From Cohnella thailandensis (GTDB lineage Bacteria > Bacillota > Bacilli > Paenibacillales > Paenibacillaceae), in assembly GCF_014212135.1 (NCBI RefSeq), contig NZ_JACJVQ010000005.1, positions 77,702 through 141,701 on the forward strand: a DNA stretch of 64,000 nucleotides. Direction: 5' to 3'. Position numbers and translations under genes: made by a program. The notes under the pieces are model-generated. The model was not told the origin of the DNA. It saw only the letters and a program-made list of their open reading frames with translations, and did no database searches. This document shows positions 8,074 to 14,130 of this stretch, piece after piece (within the stretch, counting starts at the first letter, position 1; every line of letters starts with the position of its first letter).

Positions 8074-10266
8074 ATGAGCGAAGCAACGCAGCAATTGACC
8101 GTCAAGGAAGCGGAGGAGCGGATGATCGCCCAGATCGCGGCGGAGCTGGGGCTGAAGCCCGGCCAAGTCCGAACCGTGGCGGGGCTGTTCGACGAAGGGA
8201 ATACGATCCCGTTCATTGCCCGTTACCGCAAGGAGATGACCGGAGAGCTGGACGAGAACCAGCTTCGGGCGATCGAGGAGCGCAGAGGGTACCTGAAGCA
8301 GCTGGAGGATCGCAAAGGCGAGGTCGTTCGGCTGATCGAGGAGCAGGGCAAGCTGACTCCCGAGCTGGAGGACGCCATTCGCAAGTCCGCGAAGCTGCAG
8401 GAGGTCGAGGATCTCTATCGGCCATACCGGCAGAAGCGCAAGACGCGGGCGAGCGTCGCGAAGGAGAAGGGGCTGGAGCCGCTGGCCGAATGGCTGCGCT
8501 CGCAGCCGCGCCAAGGCCAAGTTCTGGCAGAAGCGGCCCGGTACGTGAGCGAGGAGAAAGGCGTCGCCACGGCGGAGGAAGCGCTGCAGGGTGCGATGGA
8601 CATCGTCGCGGAGATCATTGCCGACGATGCGGATATCCGTAAGCGCGTGCGCCGCTATACTTGGGAATACGGCATCTTGCAGAGCAAAGCGAAAGACGAG
8701 AACGCGGAATCCGTCTACGAGATGTATTATAAATACTCGGAGCCGCTCAAGCGTTTGCCTCCGCACCGGGTACTGGCGATGAATCGCGGCGAGCGGGAAG
8801 ACGTCCTAAGCATCGGCATCGAGCTGCAGACGGACCGGCTCATGGAGGAGCTGCGCCGCCGCATCCTTCGCGGACCTTCCGCGACCGCCGAGACGCTGGA
8901 GGCCGTGATCGAAGACGCCTACAAACGGCTCATCGCTCCGTCGATCGAACGCGAGCTTAGAGGCGAGCTGACCGAGAAGGCGGAGGAGCACGCGATCGGC
9001 ATCTTCTCCGAGAATCTGCGGAATCTGTTGCTCCAGGCTCCCGTGAAGGGGGCGGTCGTGCTGGGCGTCGACCCTGCGTATCGCACGGGCTGCAAGCTCG
9101 CGGTCGTCGACGAGACCGGCAAGCTGATGGAGGTCGCGGTCTCGTACCCGACTCCTCCCCACAACAAGAAAGCGGAGGCCGAGGCGATTTTCCGCCGGCT
9201 GATTACCCAGTACGGGGTTACGCTTATCGTCGTAGGCAACGGAACGGCCTCGCGCGAGACGGAGCAGTTCGTCGTCGGCGTCATCAAGGGCATGCCGGAG
9301 CGCAAGCTCCGGTACCTGATCGTGAACGAGGCGGGGGCGAGCGTCTACTCCGCGTCCAAGCTGGCGCAGGAGGAGTTCCCGGACCTCGACGTCGCCGAGA
9401 GAAGCGCCGTCTCGATCGCGAGACGCCTGCAGGACCCGCTCGCCGAGCTCGTAAAGATCGAGCCGAAGGCGATCGGCGTCGGCCAATACCAGCACGACGT
9501 GACGCAGAAGCGGCTCGAGGAGAGCCTCGGGGGAGTCGTCGAGTCCGCCGTCAACCACGTCGGCGTCGACGTCAACACCGCTTCGCCCTCGCTGCTCGCG
9601 TACGTCTCCGGCGTCAACGCGACGCTGGCGAAGAACATCGTCAAAGCGCGCGAAGAGAACGGCAAGTTCACCGACCGCAAGCAGCTCCAGAAAGTGCCGC
9701 GGCTCGGAGCGAAGACCTACGAGCAGTGCATCGGCTTCCTGAGAATTACGGACGGGGCGAATCCGCTGGACAAGACCCCGATTCACCCGGAGTCCTATAA
9801 GGTAGTGGATCGGCTGTTCAAGGAGCTGAAGCTGAAGCCGGATGCCATCGGCACTCCCGAGCTGAAGGCCAAACTGGACGCGCTCGCTATCGGCGAGACG
9901 GCGGCGAAGCTGGAAGTCGGGGAACCGACCCTGCGGGATATCGTCGACAGCCTCCTGCGGCCGGGCCGGGACCCTCGCGACGAGCTTCCCCAGCCGATTT
10001 TCCATACGGACGTTCTGGATATCGAGGATCTGAAGCCGGGGATGGAGCTGAACGGCACGGTTCGCAACGTGGTCGACTTCGGGGCATTCGTGGACATCGG
10101 GATCAAGAACGACGGCCTCGTGCACGTGTCCCAACTGAGCAACCGCTTCGTCAAGCACCCGACCGAAGTCGTCGCGGTCGGCGATACGGTCAAGGTCTGG
10201 GTCATCGGGGTGGACCTGAAGAAGGGAAGGGTCAGCCTCACCATGAAGGGGCCGTCGGAAGGGTAA
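8074..10266 (+). CDS. tex: Tex, S1 RNA-binding transcription accessory protein
   Basis: A 730-residue protein with the full Tex architecture: N-terminal helical region (about 1-200), YqgF-type resolvase-like domain (GVDPAYRTGCKLAVVDETG, about 330-460), helix-hairpin-helix region (about 500-570: VDVNTASPSLLAYVSGVNAT) and a C-terminal S1 domain (about 645-715: GMELNGTVRNVVDFGAFVDI). Tex is a nucleic-acid-binding factor linked to transcription and RNA turnover. Start at ATG 8074 behind AAGGGGAG. In B. subtilis the orthologue (YdcI) is likewise close to the ndoA and sprT-like genes. Confidence 0.97.
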   Translation: MSEATQQLTVKEAEERMIAQIAAELGLKPGQVRTVAGLFDEGNTIPFIARYRKEMTGELDENQLRAIEERRGYLKQLEDRKGEVVRLIEEQGKLTPELEDAIRKSAKLQEVEDLYRPYRQKRKTRASVAKEKGLEPLAEWLRSQPRQGQVLAEAARYVSEEKGVATAEEALQGAMDIVAEIIADDADIRKRVRRYTWEYGILQSKAKDENAESVYEMYYKYSEPLKRLPPHRVLAMNRGEREDVLSIGIELQTDRLMEELRRRILRGPSATAETLEAVIEDAYKRLIAPSIERELRGELTEKAEEHAIGIFSENLRNLLLQAPVKGAVVLGVDPAYRTGCKLAVVDETGKLMEVAVSYPTPPHNKKAEAEAIFRRLITQYGVTLIVVGNGTASRETEQFVVGVIKGMPERKLRYLIVNEAGASVYSASKLAQEEFPDLDVAERSAVSIARRLQDPLAELVKIEPKAIGVGQYQHDVTQKRLEESLGGVVESAVNHVGVDVNTASPSLLAYVSGVNATLAKNIVKAREENGKFTDRKQLQKVPRLGAKTYEQCIGFLRITDGANPLDKTPIHPESYKVVDRLFKELKLKPDAIGTPELKAKLDALAIGETAAKLEVGEPTLRDIVDSLLRPGRDPRDELPQPIFHTDVLDIEDLKPGMELNGTVRNVVDFGAFVDIGIKNDGLVHVSQLSNRFVKHPTEVVAVGDTVKVWVIGVDLKKGRVSLTMKGPSEG

Positions 10267-10298
10267 CCGCTTAGCCGGTCGCTTCCCCTAACGTTATT

Positions 10299-10362
10299 AA
10301 GACCGCCACCCCTCGGAAGAGTCGAGCGAAGCTCGGCCGGCCGGATAAGGAGTGGCGGTCTT
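10299..10362. terminator. Large nested inverted repeat between tex and cmpA
   Basis: The 15-base arms 10299-10313 (AAGACCGCCACCCCT) and 10348-10362 pair with a single mismatch. The loop holds a further hairpin, CGAGC-GAA-GCTCG (10323-10335). It lies between two convergent genes. There is no T-run on either side, so it may act as a bidirectional, possibly factor-assisted terminator or as a barrier between transcripts. Confidence 0.55.
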
Positions 10363-10427
10363 GTTCATAGGCTGCCTAAGCAGCCTGATCTTGCGAATCT
10401 CAAACGCTGGAAGCGGCTCTTCGTCTC

Positions 10428-10574
10428 TCAATGATGCGAACGCGGAACCGTTCCGCTCGTCCCTGCCGGGGACTGTCGCTGATAGAAGAACCAGCAATCG
10501 TTCAGCATCTTGATCTGCCGGCGATCCTTCTTGAAGTACGCCCGCATGAGCTGGTTGCACAGCCACTGCGGCAT
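10428..10574 (-). CDS. cmpA: Cortex morphogenetic protein CmpA (small ORF)
   Basis: The reverse strand encodes a 48-residue protein, MPQWLCNQLMRAYFKKDR followed by RQIKMLNDCWFFYQRQ and a short unrelated tail. From memory this matches B. subtilis CmpA (a 37-residue protein with the pattern MPxWL...F/Y F xKD..QIKxLNxCWxFY). CmpA is a sporulation quality-control protein that regulates SpoIVA degradation and cortex assembly. A very strong GGGAGGAGGG site precedes the ATG. Its place between tex and the sprT-like gene agrees with the Bacillus order. The tail after residue 35 is longer than in B. subtilis. Confidence 0.9.
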   Translation of the reverse strand: MPQWLCNQLMRAYFKKDRRQIKMLNDCWFFYQRQSPAGTSGTVPRSHH

Positions 10575-10672
10575 CGCTGTCGCCCTCCTCCCGTATACGC
10601 TGCTTCCCTAGCATATGGGAACGGCGGCATAACCGTGCAGGTCCGACGGCGAAAGTCGCCAGCGGGTACGAA

Positions 10673-11035
10673 TTAAATCGAAAGCTCCTCTTCCTCTTCG
10701 TACCATTGCTCCAGCTGGGCTTGCAGCGCGCGGATCTCCGTCAGCAGCGAGACGAGCGGATAAGAGGATTCCCGAATGGAGGAGAACGTCTTCTCCAATT
10801 CGTTGATGTACGTCAGACCGTTCGTCGGCGAAGCGTTCTCTTCGAGCAGCTCCAGCGAGGTGCACTCGGCTACCGCTCTAGGAAGCTCCGGCACGTTGTC
10901 GGCGGTCAGCTTGGCGAGCTCCTTGTGAAGCCTCAGGTTGAGCGCGCTTAATTGGTACGCATGCGTAGCGGGCATCTCCACGAATTGGAGGGTGCCGTCG
11001 CTATTTTGCAGAATATTGTAGGCCTTGTTCGACAT
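10673..11035 (-). CDS. Conserved-looking hypothetical protein, 120 aa, mostly helical
   Basis: MSNKAYNILQNSDGTLQFVE, then a helical protein with an acidic C-terminus (QWYEEEEELSI). No membrane segment, signal peptide or recognisable catalytic motif. It has a plausible AGGGGAG ribosome binding site and is transcribed away from the sprT-like gene, 94 bases apart, and towards cmpA. Codon use is like that of its neighbours. No function can be assigned. Confidence 0.7.
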   Translation of the reverse strand: MSNKAYNILQNSDGTLQFVEMPATHAYQLSALNLRLHKELAKLTADNVPELPRAVAECTSLELLEENASPTNGLTYINELEKTFSSIRESSYPLVSLLTEIRALQAQLEQWYEEEEELSI

Positions 11036-11129
11036 TGCGTCGTGTAGCTCCCCTCATGCAACTTATACTTGACAGTGTAGCCCATGAGGCGTCTACAATT
11101 CAAGTAGGACAAGGGTTCGGGAGGAACGA

Positions 11130-11618
11130 ATGGACGATCGGGAATTGCAGGCATGGGTGGAATCGGTATCTCTGAAGTCGTTCGGAATTCCTTTTCGCCA
11201 CCGCGCCACCTTTAACGGAAGACTGAGCACGACGGGCGGACGTTATTTTCTGAAGAGCCACAACATCGAGATCAGTCCGAAGCAGCTGGCCGTTCACGGA
11301 GCCGAGGAGACGGAGAAAATCATCAAGCACGAGCTGTGCCACTACCATCTCCATCTGGCGGGCAGAGGCTATCGGCATCAGGACGCGGATTTTAAGCAGC
11401 TGTTGAAGAAAGTCGGAGCGACGCTTCATTGCAAGTCCCTTCCGGGCGCGCGCAGAAGCTTGCCGGTTAAATATTTGCTCGTCTGCAAGGAATGCGGAAT
11501 GACGTATCCCCGGAAGCGGAAGGTGGATCCTCGCCGCTACGCGTGCGGAAGATGCCGGGGCAAGCTGAAGCTGCTTGCCGCTCCGCCGCAGGAGAATGGG
11601 GTTCGGGAGAAGGTTTAA
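11130..11618 (+). CDS. ydcK: SprT-like zinc metalloprotease family protein (YdcK)
   Basis: A 162-residue protein. The SprT-like motif HELCH (His67, Glu68, His71) is followed by YHLHLAGRGYRHQDADFK. A C-terminal zinc ribbon shows CKECG (about 117-121) and CGRCRG (about 138-143). Its eukaryotic relative Spartan removes DNA-protein crosslinks; the role of the bacterial YdcK group is not known to me. ATG 11130 has a GGGAGGAA site. It is the last member of the ydc-like block before the tRNA genes. Confidence 0.9.
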   Translation: MDDRELQAWVESVSLKSFGIPFRHRATFNGRLSTTGGRYFLKSHNIEISPKQLAVHGAEETEKIIKHELCHYHLHLAGRGYRHQDADFKQLLKKVGATLHCKSLPGARRSLPVKYLLVCKECGMTYPRKRKVDPRRYACGRCRGKLKLLAAPPQENGVREKV

Positions 11619-11628
11619 ATCCGCTATA

Positions 11629-11658
11629 AATCCGCTGCTTGCGGGCATGAAGCGGATT
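11629..11658 (+). terminator. Hairpin after the sprT-like gene
   Basis: AATCCGCT (11629-11636) pairs perfectly with AGCGGATT (11651-11658), and a short T-rich stretch (CCGATTTTCC) follows. It begins 11 bases after the stop codon. Confidence 0.5.
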
Positions 11659-11692
11659 CCGATTTTCCATTAAAAAACAGCGTTCAAAAAGC

Positions 11693-11721
11693 TTGACTTC
11701 TCTGTGGACCCATGATAAATT
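11693..11721 (+). promoter_or_regulatory. Sigma-A promoter of the Asn/Ser tRNA pair
   Basis: TTGACT (11693-11698), a 17-base spacer and TAAATT (11716-11721), 27 bases upstream of the tRNA-Asn 5' end. Confidence 0.7.
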
Positions 11722-11748
11722 AATACATGTCGCTTTTGGAAAACACAT

Positions 11749-11824
11749 TCCCTGATAGCTCAGTCGGTAGAGCACTCGACTGTTAATCGAGTTGTCACAG
11801 GTTCGAGTCCTGTTCGGGGAGCCA
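11749..11824 (+). tRNA. tRNA-Asn (GTT)
   Basis: A cloverleaf of 76 bases including the encoded CCA. The acceptor arms TCCCTGA and TCGGGGA pair with one G-U, the D arm is AGCTCAGTCGGTAGAGC, and the anticodon loop CTGTTAA sits in CGA/TCG stems, giving anticodon GTT. The T loop is GGTTCGAGTCC. Confidence 0.97.
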
Positions 11825-11827
11825 GAT

Positions 11828-11918
11828 GGAGAAGTACCCAAGTGGCTCAAGGGGACCCTCTGCTAAGGGGTTAGACTGCGTAAGTGGTGCGAGGGTTCGA
11901 ATCCCTCCTTCTCCGCCA
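11828..11918 (+). tRNA. tRNA-Ser (GCT)
   Basis: A class II tRNA of 91 bases with encoded CCA. The acceptor arms GGAGAAG and CTTCTCC pair perfectly. The anticodon loop CTGCTAA reads GCT (AGC/AGU codons), and a long variable arm is present. It starts 4 bases after tRNA-Asn, in the same transcript. Confidence 0.97.
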
Positions 11919-11935
11919 CAACTTCCAAATACGAT

Positions 11936-11969
11936 AAGGACCTTCTCGGGCGCCCGGGAAGGTCCTTTT
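11936..11969 (+). terminator. Strong intrinsic terminator after the Asn/Ser tRNAs
   Basis: AAGGACCTTC (11936-11945) pairs perfectly with GAAGGTCCTT (11958-11967), the stem extends inward with CGGG/CCCG, and TTTT follows. It may also serve the convergent corA gene. Confidence 0.88.
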
Positions 11970-11998
11970 ATTACGTTCGCATTTTCGCGGAAGCGGCT

Positions 11999-12940
11999 CT
12001 ACAGCCACTTCTTTTTCTTTTTGTAATACCACCACAGAACTCCGGACACGATAAGCATGACGATCCAAACGCCCAGGTAGCCGAATTTCCAATCGAGCTC
12101 GGGCATGTTCTTGAAGTTCATTCCGTAGAGGCCGACGATGAAGGTCAGCGGCATAAAAATCACGCTAACGACGGTGAGCGTCTTCATGATCTCGTTCATG
12201 CGGTCCGACTTCATGTTGATCTGAAGGTCGAGCAGCGCCGTGATCGACTCGCGGAACGTATCGATGGAATCGAGCTCCCGGGAGAGGTGGTCGTGGAGAT
12301 CGATGAAGTAGACGTCGGCTTCCTTGCGGCTATAAGGGAAGCTTTCATGGCTGAGCTGGCTTAAGATCAGCTTCTCCTCCGAGAAGATCCGTCTCAAATT
12401 ATGCAGCTGGCGCTTAAGGCGGAACAGGTCTCCGGCGATCTTCACGTAAGGATTGTCGAAGACGGCGCGTTCGTGCTTGTCCAGCCGGTCGTCCACTTTG
12501 TCGCTGACAAGGGTATAGTCGTCTACGCATCGGTTCAGAAGCGTATACAGCAGTCTTCCCGAGTATTCCATGAGGTTCGGAAGCCGTTTGAATTCTTCCT
12601 CGGTCTCCTGAAGGGATTGAATCTTGCGGGCGGCGACCGTAATGATGTAATTGGGGCCGATCACATGCTCGAACTCGGCGGTGGACAGATCCTTGTTGAC
12701 GTGGAAAAAGGCGATCAGCATGTGCTTGTCGTACTTGTCCAGCTTCGGACGCTGGTTCACCTTGATGCAATCTTCGATGATGAGAGGGTGGCATTGGAAG
12801 AGATCTCCGAGCACCCGCTCGATCTCTTCGGGCTTGGCCCCGATAAGGGGGACCCAAGCGACTTCGTTCTCGCCTGGAACGCGCACGGGCGTCTCCTCGA
12901 CGGTCTGGGATTCCGAGTTATAAACGAGCATATTAGACAC
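11999..12940 (-). CDS. corA: CorA family magnesium/cobalt transporter
   Basis: A 313-residue channel subunit with a cytoplasmic N-terminal alpha/beta domain, a long helix (about 150-250) and two C-terminal membrane segments (VVSVIFMPLTFIVGLYGMNF and VWIVMLIVSGVLWWYY) with the diagnostic YGMNF loop and a basic Lys-rich tail. The start is placed at GTG 12940 (VSNMLVYNSES) because AGAGGTG lies 5 bases upstream; the in-frame ATG 9 bases later (12931) is the alternative. CorA pentamers conduct Mg2+ down the membrane potential. The gene sits alone between two tRNA groups. Confidence 0.95.
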   Translation of the reverse strand: MSNMLVYNSESQTVEETPVRVPGENEVAWVPLIGAKPEEIERVLGDLFQCHPLIIEDCIKVNQRPKLDKYDKHMLIAFFHVNKDLSTAEFEHVIGPNYIITVAARKIQSLQETEEEFKRLPNLMEYSGRLLYTLLNRCVDDYTLVSDKVDDRLDKHERAVFDNPYVKIAGDLFRLKRQLHNLRRIFSEEKLILSQLSHESFPYSRKEADVYFIDLHDHLSRELDSIDTFRESITALLDLQINMKSDRMNEIMKTLTVVSVIFMPLTFIVGLYGMNFKNMPELDWKFGYLGVWIVMLIVSGVLWWYYKKKKKWL

Positions 12941-13017
12941 GGAGACACCTCTTTTCCTGCAATAAGGATAACATATTTTTACACCGAAAAAACTTGAGGA
13001 AAACTTGATAATTAAGC

Positions 13018-13046
13018 TTGCGTTTCCTGGGCGCATCCGATATAAT
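13018..13046 (+). promoter_or_regulatory. Sigma-A promoter of the Glu-Lys-Leu tRNA operon
   Basis: TTGCGT (13018-13023), a 17-base spacer and a consensus TATAAT (13041-13046), 55 bases upstream of tRNA-Glu. Confidence 0.75.
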
Positions 13047-13101
13047 CATTTTTGTCGTCGAAACGGGACGGCAGTCGGAAAGATTAGAAGCATGTGCCCA
13101 T

Positions 13102-13176
13102 GGCCCGTTGGTCAAGCGGTTAAGACACCTCCCTTTCACGGAGGTAACGGGGGTTCGATTCCCCCACGGGTCACCA
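13102..13176 (+). tRNA. tRNA-Glu (TTC)
   Basis: 75 bases with encoded CCA. The acceptor arms are GGCCCGT/ACGGGTC, and the anticodon loop CTTTCAC between CCTCC and GGAGG gives TTC. The T arm is GGGGGTTCGATTCCCCC. Confidence 0.97.
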
Positions 13177-13187
13177 ACTTTCTTTTC

Positions 13188-13263
13188 GAGCCATTAGCTC
13201 AGTTGGTAGAGCACCTGACTTTTAATCAGGGTGTCGAAGGTTCGAGTCCTTCATGGCTCACCA
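13188..13263 (+). tRNA. tRNA-Lys (TTT)
   Basis: 76 bases with encoded CCA. The acceptor arms GAGCCAT/ATGGCTC are perfect. The anticodon loop CTTTTAA between CTGA and TCAG arms gives TTT. Confidence 0.97.
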
Positions 13264-13299
13264 GTTTCTTCTCATGAAGGAACGATTACCCAAGAATAT

Positions 13300-13385
13300 G
13301 CGGTCGTGGCGGAATGGCAGACGCACCAGCTTGAGGGGCTGGCGGGAGCAATCTCGTGGAGGTTCGAGTCCTCTCGACCGCACCA
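13300..13385 (+). tRNA. tRNA-Leu (GAG), copy 1
   Basis: A class II tRNA of 86 bases with encoded CCA. The acceptor arms GCGGTCG/CGACCGC are perfect. The anticodon loop TTGAGGG between CCAGC and GCTGG gives GAG. It is identical base for base to the copy at 13919-14004. Confidence 0.97.
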
Positions 13386-13401
13386 TAATATCGATGACGA
13401 G

Positions 13402-13429
13402 ATCCTTCGCTTAGGCGGGGGATTTTTTT
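13402..13429 (+). terminator. Terminator after tRNA-Leu copy 1
   Basis: ATCCTTCGC (13402-13410), loop TTAG, GCGGGGGAT with two G-U pairs, then seven T. Confidence 0.85.
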
Positions 13430-13538
13430 GGTTTTGGGACAACCGCACATTTCGCTCCATCATCCAATCTCATCAGGGACATCTCTCATACCTTGATACT
13501 GGCCTTGCTAAGCGAACGTAGGGGAGGGTGAGATTCGG

Positions 13539-13775
13539 ATGAATATGTATGACTTCTGTCTCAATCATAAGAATCGCAGAGTTCGCGTACAGACGCATTA
13601 TGGAACCTATGAAGGCACAATCGTGGACGTGGACCGGGAGAACCTGTACCTAAGGACGTCCAAGGGCGAATTGACATTGTCCGCTTGGGGCGGCTATGGC
13701 GGCTACGGATACGGCTGGGGATCGGGCATCCTTGCCCTGTCCCTGTTTACGCTGCTGGCGATCGCTCTGATCTGA
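13539..13775 (+). CDS. Small Sm-like membrane-anchored protein, 78 aa
   Basis: Residues about 12-45 (RRVRVQTHYGTYEGTIVDVD, RENLYLRT) follow the pattern of an Sm/SH3-like five-strand barrel. A Gly/Tyr-rich turn (about 50-60) and a C-terminal hydrophobic segment (SGILALSLFTLLAIALI) follow. It starts at ATG 13539 behind GGGGAGGGTGA. Similar tiny proteins with a basic Sm-like part and a glycine-rich tail occur in spore formers; the function is unknown. It lies alone between the two identical tRNA-Leu genes and has its own terminator. Confidence 0.75.
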   Translation: MNMYDFCLNHKNRRVRVQTHYGTYEGTIVDVDRENLYLRTSKGELTLSAWGGYGGYGYGWGSGILALSLFTLLAIALI

Positions 13776-13787
13776 TCGGAGGGCACC

Positions 13788-13841
13788 AAAGGGCGGGAGA
13801 AGATATTGAAAAGTATGACTATTTCTCTCGCCCTTTACTTT
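13788..13841 (+). terminator. Terminator after the Sm-like small gene
   Basis: AAAGGGCGGGAGA (13788-13800) pairs with TCTCTCGCCCTTT (13824-13836): a 13-bp stem with a single G-U pair, followed by ACTTTT. Confidence 0.8.
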
Positions 13842-13918
13842 TGAGCCGGAACCGCCTATACTATTTAAGTGTCCTTCGGGGACGAGCTTGAATAAAGCTT
13901 CCCGGGACGAATGATTAT

Positions 13919-14004
13919 GCGGTCGTGGCGGAATGGCAGACGCACCAGCTTGAGGGGCTGGCGGGAGCAATCTCGTGGAGGTTCGAGTCCTCTCGACCGC
14001 ACCA
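13919..14004 (+). tRNA. tRNA-Leu (GAG), copy 2
   Basis: 86 bases with CCA, identical to copy 1 at 13300-13385 and with the same anticodon GAG. No other tRNA accompanies this copy. The dynamin-like gene pair begins about 125 bases downstream. Confidence 0.97.
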
Positions 14005-14020
14005 TAATATCGATGATGAG

Positions 14021-14048
14021 ATCCTTCGCTTAGGCGAGGGATTTTTTT
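14021..14048 (+). terminator. Terminator after tRNA-Leu copy 2
   Basis: ATCCTTCGC (14021-14029), loop TTAG, GCGAGGGAT with one G-U pair, then seven T. Confidence 0.85.
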
Positions 14049-14130
14049 GTATTGCAACGGACTTGATTTCCATCATAAAATGGCTTATCGACAAAGGAAT
14101 ATAGGAACGCATAAATTCTGGGGGCAAACG

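Larger units (their letters stand above)
13298..13430 (+). repeat. Direct repeat unit 1: tRNA-Leu plus its terminator
   Basis: This 133-base stretch is repeated at 13917-14049 with two substitutions, both in the terminator region (C/T and G/A). The identity covers the whole tRNA, the short tail and the terminator, then ends abruptly in unrelated sequence. Confidence 0.9.
13917..14049 (+). repeat. Direct repeat unit 2: tRNA-Leu plus its terminator
   Basis: Second copy of the 133-base unit at 13298-13430. The copies enclose a 486-base spacer (13431-13916) holding only the small Sm-like gene and its terminator. Confidence 0.9.

Noticed and set aside
13298..14049. The two tRNA-Leu copies as attL/attR of an integrative element
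   Set aside because: Integration normally duplicates only the 3' part of the tRNA as a short core; here the complete gene and terminator are repeated and no integrase is present. Tandem duplication is simpler, although insertion was not excluded.
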